DNA from: a virus
Reading direction: 5' to 3' (one strand)
DNA: 64,000 nt
Virus record (IMG/VR): IMGVR_UViG_3300027782_000047
Location: 1-64,000 of that record
Shown in pieces: positions 6,421 through 13,063 of the stretch. How positions within the stretch are numbered: position 1 is the stretch's first letter; every line of letters begins with the position of its first letter. Under the pieces are notes generated by a model. The model worked only from the letters and a program-made list of their open reading frames with translations, did not search any database and was not told where the DNA came from. The position numbers and the translations under genes are program-made.

Positions 6421-7135
6421 GTGTATTGAATCCGTTGACCGTCAAACATATGATGATTTGACGCATTACGTTTTCATGGATGGTATTCAGTATTGGAAAG
6501 AAATTGATGATATCATTGAAGGTTCTGAAAAAGTCCGTGTAATAAAAATTGAAGAAAATGTAGGCAAAGGATGGTACGGCCATCGTGTTTACTCGGCGTG
6601 TTCATTTTTGGTAAATGCTGATGTAATCATTTACCTTGATGAAGATAATTGGATTGATCCGTGTCACGTTGAAAAACTTGTTAAGGTGATACAAAAAGGA
6701 AATGATTGGGCATATAGCCTTAGAAAGATTTATGATAAAGATGAAAATTTACTATGTGAAGACAATTGCGAAAGTCTTGGAAAGTGGCCTGTTTTCTTTG
6801 ACGAGAAAGTTAACCATATTGATACTTCCAGCTTTGCTATTAAGCGTGATATTGCTGTTCGCATCGGTCATGCATGGTATGGGCAGTGGGGTGCTGATAG
6901 ACAATTTTATCAAGCACTATCAACCCATTTTCCCAATTACGATTGCTCCAATGCACACACTCTATGCTATCGTTTAGATGGCAATCCGAATTCTGTAAAA
7001 GCAGATTTCTTTGAAAGCGGCAACGCTATCAATGCGACAAAATATAATGGAAGTTTCCCATGGAAAAAGAACAAGTTAATGCAAATAGAACCGCGCTCAT
7101 TACCGGTGGGTCAGGTTATCTCGGTTCGCACTTAA
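6371..7135 (+). CDS. Family 2-type glycosyltransferase
   Basis: This GT-A fold enzyme transfers a sugar from a nucleotide donor. The N-terminal segment MKVAVITPTIGTKYL is typical of the family, a D-G segment follows the second strand, and LDEDNW (near residue 86) is the expected metal-binding DXD region. ATG 6371 is preferred over ATG 6365 because AAGG at 6361-6364 is then correctly spaced. The gene overlaps the genes on both sides, by 50 bases upstream and 76 downstream (GalE). With GalE it probably supplies glycosylation of phage DNA, virion or host envelope; the acceptor cannot be told. Confidence 0.85.
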   Translation: MKVAVITPTIGTKYLSKCIESVDRQTYDDLTHYVFMDGIQYWKEIDDIIEGSEKVRVIKIEENVGKGWYGHRVYSACSFLVNADVIIYLDEDNWIDPCHVEKLVKVIQKGNDWAYSLRKIYDKDENLLCEDNCESLGKWPVFFDEKVNHIDTSSFAIKRDIAVRIGHAWYGQWGADRQFYQALSTHFPNYDCSNAHTLCYRLDGNPNSVKADFFESGNAINATKYNGSFPWKKNKLMQIEPRSLPVGQVISVRT

Positions 7136-8025
7136 GCAAAAAACTAAAGCAACAAGGATGGAAAGTCATCATCCTTGACATAAAAGAACCCACACATTCT
7201 TATGTGGATTCATTTTATTGTGGTGACATTCGGCGAAAGTATTTCCTAGAAAGTATTTTTCAAAATCATTTTGTGGATGTTGTATTCCATCTCGCTGGTC
7301 GGATTGAAGTTGGTGAATCAGTAAAAGATCCTACCGAATTTTGGGAAGTCAATGTTGGCGGAACAGTCTCAGTTTTAAATGCGATGAAAAGAAATGGCGT
7401 GAATACAATCATCTTTTCTTCAACTGCGGGTGTCTATTGGTCAGGTGCAATACAAATACCAGAAGATGAATGCACCACAAGCAACAATCCATACAGTAAT
7501 AGTAAAATGTCCTGTGAATATGCTATTGAAGATTCTGGTATGAATTATGTAATTTTTAGGTATTTCAATCTGGCTGGTGCTGATCCTGACGGAGAAATGG
7601 GTGAAAGCCATGAGCCAGAAACGCATCTAATTCCCAGAATTCTACAAAATCTAAATACGGTTGAAGTGTATGGAAATGACTATGACACACCAGATGGAAC
7701 ATGCGTTAGAGATTATGTCCACGTTTGTGATGTTGTTGATGCACACTTAGAAGCGGTAAAATATCTAGACAATTATGGCGAATCTGGAGTTTTTAATCTA
7801 GGTTCAGGAGTTGGTTATAGTGTTCTTGATGTTATAAAAACAGTTGAAAAAGTAAGCAGTAAAAAAGTAAAATATAACATAGTGCCAAGGAGAGAAGGCG
7901 ATCCAAGTCATTTGGTCGCTGATATCACCAAAGCAAAAACCATTTTGAATTTTAATCCAAAACATGATATATCATCCATCATCAAGTCGGCCTATGAGTG
8001 GGAAGAGATTAGGTCAAACACCTGA
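7060..8025 (+). CDS. galE: UDP-glucose 4-epimerase-like NAD-dependent epimerase
   Basis: This is an extended short-chain dehydrogenase/reductase. The Rossmann motif GGSGYLG is near residues 16-22, the catalytic Ser/Thr are in SSTAGVY (120-126), and the YSNSK active-site pair is Tyr145/Lys149. The GalE-type segments VYGNDYDTPDGT and RDYVHV are clear. The length (321) is close to the family norm of about 335. It would interconvert UDP-glucose and UDP-galactose or the N-acetyl forms, feeding the adjacent glycosyltransferase. The 76-base overlap with that gene shows tight coupling. Confidence 0.9.
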   Translation: MEKEQVNANRTALITGGSGYLGSHLSKKLKQQGWKVIILDIKEPTHSYVDSFYCGDIRRKYFLESIFQNHFVDVVFHLAGRIEVGESVKDPTEFWEVNVGGTVSVLNAMKRNGVNTIIFSSTAGVYWSGAIQIPEDECTTSNNPYSNSKMSCEYAIEDSGMNYVIFRYFNLAGADPDGEMGESHEPETHLIPRILQNLNTVEVYGNDYDTPDGTCVRDYVHVCDVVDAHLEAVKYLDNYGESGVFNLGSGVGYSVLDVIKTVEKVSSKKVKYNIVPRREGDPSHLVADITKAKTILNFNPKHDISSIIKSAYEWEEIRSNT

Positions 8026-8578
8026 AGACATACCATTCAACGTTCAAGATAAGTTTGACAATGTATTCCTTGACAATCATATCTTTTTCTTAAGTGGTGA
8101 AATAAATGAAGAAAACATTCTCAAAGCAACACAATGGTTAGTCTATGAGAATGCATACAATGATCCAGAAAAACTTTTACAGTTGTATATCAATTCTACC
8201 GGCGGTGATTTGTATCAAGCACTTGGTTTAATTGATATGATGCGTATTAGTAAAAACAGAATCCGAACAATCGGCGTTGGTGCTGTTATGTCGGCTGCTT
8301 TTCTAATATTTGCATCTGGCGAAAAAGGCGAAAGATTAATTTCCAAAAATTGTAGTTTGATGTGTCACCAGTATTCTGACACCTACGAAGGAAAGCACCA
8401 CGATTTAAAGTCATTCACAAAAGAGGCTGAATTGACTAATCAAAGAATGTTGAATATACTTCAAGAGGCTACGGGCATGAGCGCACGTAATGTTAAGTCC
8501 AAACTTTTATCACCTAGCGATGTTTGGTTGACAGCCGATGAAGTTATTAAACTGGGTGTAGCAGACCGCATTCTTTAA
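7994..8578 (+). CDS. clpP: ClpP-like serine protease
   Basis: This 194-residue ClpP/crotonase-fold protease has the oxyanion-type NSTGGD (67-72), nucleophile Ser100 in GVGAVMSAAF, and His125 in the SLMCHQ segment. These correspond to ClpP's GxASM and MIHQP regions, but both are altered. The C-terminal GVADRIL also matches ClpP. ATG 7994 gives a 32-base overlap with galE; an in-frame ATG at 7964 is possible. It could associate with host ClpX/ClpA or act alone in prohead or host-protein turnover (inference). A tmRNA that tags proteins for ClpXP is encoded further on. Confidence 0.85.
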   Translation: MSGKRLGQTPEDIPFNVQDKFDNVFLDNHIFFLSGEINEENILKATQWLVYENAYNDPEKLLQLYINSTGGDLYQALGLIDMMRISKNRIRTIGVGAVMSAAFLIFASGEKGERLISKNCSLMCHQYSDTYEGKHHDLKSFTKEAELTNQRMLNILQEATGMSARNVKSKLLSPSDVWLTADEVIKLGVADRIL

Positions 8579-8600
8579 CGGAGGTTAATCAAAAGAAAAA

Positions 8601-8780
8601 ATGATTGGTGGCACTAAGGTAGAAAAAGTCTACAAAACTAAATTTCGGAAAAAAGATGATCCAGTATCCGACTGGAAACAACCCAAGCAAAAACACCACG
8701 ATAAATCTTTTTATCGTTTGGCAAAGGAAGAAAGCAATGAGTATCACTCAAGTTATCCAAAAGCAAATAAAAGAAATTGA
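8601..8780 (+). CDS. 59-residue basic protein, unknown
   Basis: The frame opens with MIGGTKVEKVYKTKF and is rich in Lys, His and Arg with no hydrophobic core. A GGAGG lies 16 bases upstream, farther than ideal. It overlaps the next gene by 44 bases. The composition suggests a nucleic-acid-binding or disordered protein. It is supported only by frame length and position. Confidence 0.5.
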   Translation: MIGGTKVEKVYKTKFRKKDDPVSDWKQPKQKHHDKSFYRLAKEESNEYHSSYPKANKRN

Positions 8781-8904
8781 AGCTAGAATCAAAACAGATT
8801 CTGGCGATGTTGAGGAACTCAAGAGGGTATTATCTCGCTTGAAAATGCAGGAATTTGAGGAAGATATAAAAGAGTCCGACAACAGGCAACTATTACAAGG
8901 TTGA
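8737..8904 (+). CDS. 55-residue coiled-coil protein, unknown
   Basis: ATG 8737 (MSITQVIQKQIKEIEARI) follows an AAGGAAG site, while the longer frame upstream has no site. The whole product is a charged heptad-like helix rich in E, K and L. It lies between the ClpP-like gene and the next promoter. Function unknown. Confidence 0.65.
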   Translation: MSITQVIQKQIKEIEARIKTDSGDVEELKRVLSRLKMQEFEEDIKESDNRQLLQG

Positions 8905-8928
8905 TGTTGTAGGAAAACAACGAGCCAC

Positions 8929-8956
8929 TTGACAAGATTATCCATTGTGCTATACT
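8929..8956 (+). promoter_or_regulatory. Sigma70-type extended -10 promoter; leaderless start
   Basis: TTGACA (8929-8934), 16-base spacer, TGC-TATACT (8951-8956). Predicted +1 is 8963-8964 and the next ATG is at 8964, so the mRNA has essentially no leader. Confidence 0.85.
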
Positions 8957-8963
8957 AAGCATT

Positions 8964-9335
8964 ATGAATATTCCAACAGTCGGTTCAAAAGTTTCCATTA
9001 CTGTCCGTTTTAAAACTAATTACTTATACGCTCCAGAGCCGTATGAGGATGTTGAATTAACGGGCACAGTTGTTAAAAGTCAACGATGGGTTGATGCGGA
9101 TAGTTTTTCACTTGAAACTACCGACAAAGAATACCCGGTCAAAATAATTCCGTCCTCATGGTTACGGAATGTCAAAGTAATTTCTGGCTCGGTTCAGAGT
9201 ACCAGAAAATTCAAGGTCGCAGGTAGCAAAGGCGAGTATACCGTAACGCAAAACGGCAAGCATTACTCCTGCACATGCATTGGTTTCAAGTATCATGGAA
9301 AATGCAAGCATATTACCGCTGTTGCAAAAATGTGA
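8964..9335 (+). CDS. SWIM zinc-finger protein
   Basis: This is a 123-residue protein. The N-terminal part is beta-rich (about 5-75), and the C-terminus has the SWIM pattern CxC...CxH: Cys103, Cys105, Cys114, His116 in the CTCIGFKYHGKCKH segment. SWIM fingers bind DNA or proteins, often in recombination or transposition proteins. The protein is short, so it is probably an adaptor and not an enzyme. It has its own strong promoter and a predicted leaderless mRNA. Confidence 0.8.
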   Translation: MNIPTVGSKVSITVRFKTNYLYAPEPYEDVELTGTVVKSQRWVDADSFSLETTDKEYPVKIIPSSWLRNVKVISGSVQSTRKFKVAGSKGEYTVTQNGKHYSCTCIGFKYHGKCKHITAVAKM

Positions 9336-9343
9336 CACTATGC

Positions 9344-9372
9344 TTGCAAAATAACCTTGCCTGTGTTATACT
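9344..9372 (+). promoter_or_regulatory. Sigma70-type extended -10 promoter
   Basis: TTGCAA (9344-9349), 17-base spacer, TGT-TATACT (9367-9372). It drives the run of small genes from 9401. Confidence 0.75.
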
Positions 9373-9400
9373 GACTTATGTTTGTTAATTAGGAGTGTAT

Positions 9401-9622
9401 ATGAACGAATGGGACCGTGATAATCTAAATTTTTTAATGAATTGTCCTCGTGTGACATTAAGTCAAATGGCCAAAGAAATGGACATTGAAGACTTAAATT
9501 ATGCAATAAAATTACTTCGGATTGGTCGTTCCGAATTGATGGTTCAAGAAATGGAACAATGCTTGGACTATGTTGAAGACCTGACGGTAGCTAAAAATTT
9601 GTTGAATAAAATTAAGGGATAA
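9401..9622 (+). CDS. 73-residue protein, unknown
   Basis: AGGAG at 9391-9395 fixes the ATG at 9401. The product begins MNEWDRDNLNFLM and is a helical acidic protein with a TLSQMAKEMD-type segment that could be a small helix-turn-helix, though this is weak. It heads a compact run of five tiny genes (9401-10428) with overlaps or gaps of one or two bases. Unknown role. Confidence 0.7.
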   Translation: MNEWDRDNLNFLMNCPRVTLSQMAKEMDIEDLNYAIKLLRIGRSELMVQEMEQCLDYVEDLTVAKNLLNKIKG

Positions 9623-9623
9623 T

Positions 9624-9827
9624 ATGGATCAGTTTACACTAATGGCAGAAACACTCACAAATTATAATTGTAAGTTTGTCCGAAATTACATTCTGGAAGA
9701 TGAAGAAGCCACCAATGAATCGTTAGCATTGGTTGAGAGTATCTTACTTCACGGTTATACAATCACCGATTGTACCGAATATAAAACCACAATGAAGCGA
9801 GTGACCGAAAGGAAAAGTAATGCGTGA
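9624..9827 (+). CDS. 67-residue protein, unknown
   Basis: It starts one base after the preceding stop and ends with an eight-base overlap with the next frame. It is a mostly helical protein with two cysteines and a basic C-terminus (KRVTERKSNA). No motif is recognised. Confidence 0.65.
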   Translation: MDQFTLMAETLTNYNCKFVRNYILEDEEATNESLALVESILLHGYTITDCTEYKTTMKRVTERKSNA

Positions 9828-9951
9828 ATTTTCTTTTTTCCTTGAAGCCTGGAAATTCTGTATTCAGAATAAAATTCCTACAACGACAATCCAAAGAAAA
9901 AGCTGGAAGACTTGGACAGTTAACGTAAATTCAGGATTTGAATTAGCATGA
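9820..9951 (+). CDS. 43-residue protein, unknown
   Basis: The ATG at 9820 lies just after an AAAGGAAAAG site at the end of the previous gene, and its TGA overlaps the next ATG. The product is rich in aromatic residues (MREFSFFLEAWKFC) and Thr/Lys. The tight packing supports translation. Function unknown. Confidence 0.55.
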   Translation: MREFSFFLEAWKFCIQNKIPTTTIQRKSWKTWTVNVNSGFELA

Positions 9952-10298
9952 TGTTCTATGTTAACTTGGGCAAGAGCAAGCGCAAAAACAAAACCAAAAA
10001 AGAATTGGCCGAGTATGATGCTTGGCTAAAAAGTGTCAACAGCATGACTACCAATTTTTCATCTAAGAAAGCAAAAGTGATACAAGAAAATAAATTTCCC
10101 AAGTTGGCTATTCCTGCGGATCGTGATTCTAAAAAGTATCCCAGCAAAGTGACTCCCGGCGGTTCTGCAACAAAGCCAATTCATGGTAAAGTTTACACTG
10201 GTACCGAAATGAAAGGTATCGGCACTTTACATAAGAGTAATGCGGTGCCAATTTTCTCAGCCGAGGAAGCAATTGACCAAGCAAACATGAGGCGATAA
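9948..10298 (+). CDS. 116-residue basic protein, unknown
   Basis: It starts at one of two adjacent ATGs (9948 or 9951) overlapping the previous stop. The product is highly basic, with a KSKRKNKTKKEL cluster near the N-terminus and a KYPSKVTPGGSATKP stretch in the middle. I recall phage proteins with this KYPS-VTPGGS-TK segment, of unknown role. DNA or RNA binding is plausible from charge. Confidence 0.7.
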   Translation: MMFYVNLGKSKRKNKTKKELAEYDAWLKSVNSMTTNFSSKKAKVIQENKFPKLAIPADRDSKKYPSKVTPGGSATKPIHGKVYTGTEMKGIGTLHKSNAVPIFSAEEAIDQANMRR

Positions 10299-10299
10299 G

Positions 10300-10428
10300 A
10301 TGGAAGTATTCATTTCCACAAGTAGTATATTTGTTTTAGGATTATTCTTCGGCGCACTATTAGGCCGACTTGTAACCTTTAGTATTCTAGCCGCTGGCTG
10401 TGTGGTAATGTTAATACTTAGGTACTAA
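10300..10428 (+). CDS. 42-residue membrane protein
   Basis: The ATG is one base after the preceding stop. Almost the whole product is hydrophobic: MEVFISTSSIFVLGLFFGALLG, one Arg, then a second hydrophobic stretch ending LILRY. It is probably a hairpin of two membrane helices. Function unknown; a small membrane modulator is likely. Confidence 0.6.
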   Translation: MEVFISTSSIFVLGLFFGALLGRLVTFSILAAGCVVMLILRY

Positions 10429-10460
10429 TGTTGTATTTCTGCGACAACCCCAAAAAATGC

Positions 10461-10488
10461 TTGACAATCTTTACCATCCTGTTATACT
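10461..10488 (+). promoter_or_regulatory. Sigma70-type extended -10 promoter
   Basis: TTGACA (10461-10466), 16-base spacer, TGT-TATACT (10483-10488). Predicted +1 at 10495 begins AUAGAUUGA, the same start as at 2304 and 2561. Confidence 0.87.
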
Positions 10489-10519
10489 ATATTCATAGAT
10501 TGATAGAAAGAGGTTGAAA

Positions 10520-11272
10520 ATGAAATTGCTCTCCACCGGTAATCCAAAAGTACTCAAAGGTATGTCTCAAGGATATAACACTTATATCTTACACTTGGCG
10601 CCTGCTGATTTGTCGGGTTATGAAACATGTGCAAAGCGCACCGCTGGTTGTACCGCGGCTTGTCTCAATACCGCTGGTCGTGGTGGCATGTTCAAGCGTG
10701 GCGAGAATACCAACGTTATTCAACAAGCCCGCATCCGCAAAACAAAAATGTTTTTTGAGAACCGTGTAGAATTTATGGCTACACTGGTTAAAGATATTGA
10801 GTTGGCTATCAAGCAAAGCAAAAAAATGGAATTGGTGCCTGTGTTCCGCTTGAATGGCACTTCCGACTTAGCGTGGGAAAAATACGAAGTTGTTCGCAAC
10901 GGTCAATTATTCCGTAACATCTTCACCGCTTTTCCAGAAGTCCAATTTTACGACTACACCAAAATCCTTGGTCGTAAAATCAAAGAGTATTCAAATTATC
11001 AATTGACGTTTTCAGCCGCGGACGGTAATGATTCCGATGTGTTGAAAGCCTTGAATGAGGGTTTGAATGTTGCGGTAGTCTTCGGTATCAAAAAAACATT
11101 GCCGATGCCTGTTGATTACCTCTCTCGCCCAGTCTTTAACGGCGATGAATCCGACTTGCGTTTCCTTGACCCAAAGGGTGTGATTGTCGGTCTCTATGCT
11201 AAAGGCAAAGCAAAAAAAGATACTACCGGGTTCGTTAAGTATCCTACCATCATGTTGCAAAAAGCCGCATGA
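10520..11272 (+). CDS. GP88-family phage protein
   Basis: ATG 10520 is set by GAGG six bases upstream. The 250-residue product starts MKLLSTGNPKVLKG and has a cysteine cluster Cys37/Cys44/Cys48 in the TCAKRTAGCTAAC segment. It also has RLNGTSDL, YDYTK and SAADGND segments typical of the GP88 ('gene product 88') family, which is common in phages. The family is of unknown function; the three-cysteine cluster recalls metal or Fe-S binding (inference). A terminator follows directly. Its promoter and mRNA start belong to the AUAGAUUGA set. Confidence 0.8.
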   Translation: MKLLSTGNPKVLKGMSQGYNTYILHLAPADLSGYETCAKRTAGCTAACLNTAGRGGMFKRGENTNVIQQARIRKTKMFFENRVEFMATLVKDIELAIKQSKKMELVPVFRLNGTSDLAWEKYEVVRNGQLFRNIFTAFPEVQFYDYTKILGRKIKEYSNYQLTFSAADGNDSDVLKALNEGLNVAVVFGIKKTLPMPVDYLSRPVFNGDESDLRFLDPKGVIVGLYAKGKAKKDTTGFVKYPTIMLQKAA

Positions 11273-11278
11273 TTACCA

Positions 11279-11308
11279 GCCATCTGGTTGACAGATGGCA
11301 ATTTTTAT
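11279..11308 (+). terminator. Terminator overlapping the next promoter
   Basis: GCCATCTG (11279-11286) pairs with CAGATGGC (11292-11299) around GTTGA, followed by AATTTTTATT. The hairpin contains the -35 TTGACA of the next promoter. Confidence 0.75.
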
Positions 11309-11316
11309 TGTATAAT
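11288..11316 (+). promoter_or_regulatory. Sigma70-type promoter nested in terminator
   Basis: TTGACA (11288-11293), 17-base spacer, TATAAT (11311-11316). The -35 lies in the loop and 3' arm of the upstream terminator. It drives the gene at 11346. Confidence 0.85.
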
Positions 11317-11345
11317 GTATTTTCTTAAATTAAATGGAGTTTATT

Positions 11346-11732
11346 ATGACTAAAGCTAAAAATGTTAAACCAGCTAAAGCCGTTCGTTTAAAGGCATGGG
11401 AGCCAATCTTCCAATTGCTTATGACTGGTAATGCGGTTAAAAAAGATGTGTTTGAGAATTTGCTTGGCGATGCCTTGAAATACAAATTGTCGGCTCACAT
11501 TCTTGAAATTAAAATTCGGAGTGAAGCCGTTATCCGTGTTGTGAAAGATGGTCGTAAAGTTGTATCATACCAACTTATGAATCCAACATCCGACGGTGTT
11601 GTTAAATATTGGCGTGACCGCGGTATCGTTCTTGATACTGTGAAGAACCTTAAAGATTTGCAAGCAAAGCCTGCAAAAGAAACCGAAGTCCTTACTGTGA
11701 CTGAGGTTACCGAGCCAACCGCTACGGCTTAA
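11346..11732 (+). CDS. 128-residue early protein, unknown
   Basis: The start is ATG 11346, because GGAG seven bases upstream is itself inside an in-frame ATG (11334) that would lack a site. The N-terminus is basic (MTKAKNVKPAKAVRLKA), the middle is helical (LLMTGNAVKKDVFENLL, a possible winged-helix-like core), and the Thr/Glu-rich tail is disordered. It stands alone between its own promoter and a terminator. Function unknown; DNA binding is possible. Confidence 0.7.
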   Translation: MTKAKNVKPAKAVRLKAWEPIFQLLMTGNAVKKDVFENLLGDALKYKLSAHILEIKIRSEAVIRVVKDGRKVVSYQLMNPTSDGVVKYWRDRGIVLDTVKNLKDLQAKPAKETEVLTVTEVTEPTATA

Positions 11733-11754
11733 GTTAAAAACTTTTAGAGTTTAG

Positions 11755-11780
11755 CCTGGGTGCAATGCCCAGGTTTTTTT
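11755..11780 (+). terminator. Rho-independent terminator
   Basis: CCTGGG (11755-11760) pairs with CCCAGG (11768-11773) around a seven-base loop, followed by seven T residues. It ends the 11346 transcript. Confidence 0.85.
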
Positions 11781-11795
11781 CTATGGAGAATCGGA

Positions 11796-11945
11796 ATGTG
11801 GAAATTATGGGCTAAAGCATTAGGTGAAAAAGCTGGAGAGAATGATAAAGAGGCTGATAAAGTTGCTTGCATTCGGACGGCGATTGTGTTATCATACATC
11901 ATCACTAACCTTTTTATTGTTGCTGGCGTAATTCGCCATTGGTAA
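11796..11945 (+). CDS. 49-residue single-span membrane protein
   Basis: ATG 11796 follows a GGAGAATCGGA site; the frame upstream of it overlaps the terminator. The N-terminal half is amphipathic and charged, and residues about 28-46 (TAIVLSYIITNLFIVAGVI) form one membrane helix. Function unknown. Confidence 0.65.
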   Translation: MWKLWAKALGEKAGENDKEADKVACIRTAIVLSYIITNLFIVAGVIRHW

Positions 11946-11948
11946 ACT

Positions 11949-12194
11949 ATGCAGACATTCTTAACTACTCACACATATAATACGGTGCCTGTTGTGCAGG
12001 TAAATACTGCTGGTCCTACAATGACTTTTCCTGAACCAATCAGTTATGAATTTCAAGTTGTTGAATATATTGATGATGATGAAAAAATAACTAGAGTTGC
12101 TTTGCAAGTGAAAAAAAATGTCCATGACCAATTTGGAAATATTAAACTAGCTGGCTATTGGGAAGAAGTACCACGAATAAAGATGAAACTATGA
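11949..12194 (+). CDS. 81-residue protein, unknown
   Basis: It starts three bases after the preceding stop and overlaps the next gene at ATGA. The product is beta-rich and acidic in the middle (EYIDDDEK), with a single Trp near the end. No family is recognised. Confidence 0.65.
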   Translation: MQTFLTTHTYNTVPVVQVNTAGPTMTFPEPISYEFQVVEYIDDDEKITRVALQVKKNVHDQFGNIKLAGYWEEVPRIKMKL

Positions 12195-12730
12195 ATATTT
12201 TTTACCTTGACCACGATGTTTCTAATTGTGCTATGATGCACAACGACAAGCATTGTGTTAAAATGATCCTTGAATATGCTCAATTACTTTCTACTGCCCA
12301 TCGTTATCTTGATGGCGCTGTCTTTGTTGGCCTCTCTAAAACTGGTCGCAAACAAACTAGATATGTTCTTCCTGACGGGCGTGAATCTGTGTTGTATTCT
12401 GCTACTCATATCAATCATCCTTCAGCCGTATGGGTAAGACAATCTGATGCCAACTATGCTTGGTTGTACAGACTGTTTGGCGCACTGATGGACGAATATA
12501 CGCATCGTTATGGTAAAATTCATTCATGTGAACGACTTTCACAAGCACTGAGTTATAGACCCAAAAATATTCCCGTTGGTCCATTTACTGAACCAACTCC
12601 TGCTATGCCTGATGAAGTGAAAATTCCCGGTGATTCTATTGCATCATACAGAAATTACTACATAAACAACAAAAATCATCTTGCAAACTGGAAGAAAAGA
12701 AATATTCCTTCCTGGTTCTGTGCTATATAA
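12191..12730 (+). CDS. 179-residue phage protein, possibly pyrimidine-dimer-glycosylase-like
   Basis: The ATG overlaps the previous stop (ATGA). The N-terminus MNIFYLDHDVSNCAMMH, the DKHCVKMILEYAQLL helix and later HPSAVWVRQS/NYAWLYRL segments mark a phage family that I recall being only loosely linked to pyrimidine dimer glycosylases (PF03013-like). The D-KH-VKM-LE helix is strongly patterned. If the link holds, it is a base-excision repair enzyme. The assignment is weak. Confidence 0.7.
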   Translation: MNIFYLDHDVSNCAMMHNDKHCVKMILEYAQLLSTAHRYLDGAVFVGLSKTGRKQTRYVLPDGRESVLYSATHINHPSAVWVRQSDANYAWLYRLFGALMDEYTHRYGKIHSCERLSQALSYRPKNIPVGPFTEPTPAMPDEVKIPGDSIASYRNYYINNKNHLANWKKRNIPSWFCAI

Positions 12731-12739
12731 GAGTGTAAC

Positions 12740-13039
12740 ATGCCTACATATAACTTCCTGAATATTGAAACTGGTGAAGAATTTGAAGCGTTTATGAAAT
12801 TTTCTGAACGTGAAGAATATCTAAAAACCAATCCACAGATTCAAACTGTGATGACTGCACCTGCGATTGTGTCGGGCGTGTCTACATCAAAACAAAACCG
12901 TGTTCCCGATGGGTTCAAAGAGGTTCTTTCAAAAATCTCTGAGGCTCATCCTGCTAGTGCAGTTGCGGATAAGCACGGAAGAAAATCAATCAAACAAGCC
13001 AGAACCGAACAGGTGATTAAAAAACACACAAAGGGATAA
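12740..13039 (+). CDS. FmdB-type N-terminus without zinc ligands
   Basis: This 99-residue protein begins MPTYNFLNIETGEEFE, which follows the pattern of FmdB-type zinc ribbons (MPTY-F-C--CG--FE), but both cysteine positions are occupied by other residues. A TAPAIVSGVS segment and a basic C-terminal tail follow. I recall cysteine-less relatives in T4-like phages. It precedes phoH by 24 bases. Function unknown. Confidence 0.7.
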   Translation: MPTYNFLNIETGEEFEAFMKFSEREEYLKTNPQIQTVMTAPAIVSGVSTSKQNRVPDGFKEVLSKISEAHPASAVADKHGRKSIKQARTEQVIKKHTKG

Positions 13040-13063
13040 TGGCATTACCAATAGAGGGTCTTC

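Noticed and set aside
10428-10517. 29-codon frame after the membrane protein
   Set aside because: It covers the promoter and leader of the GP88 gene, and its codons simply read the -35/-10 region.
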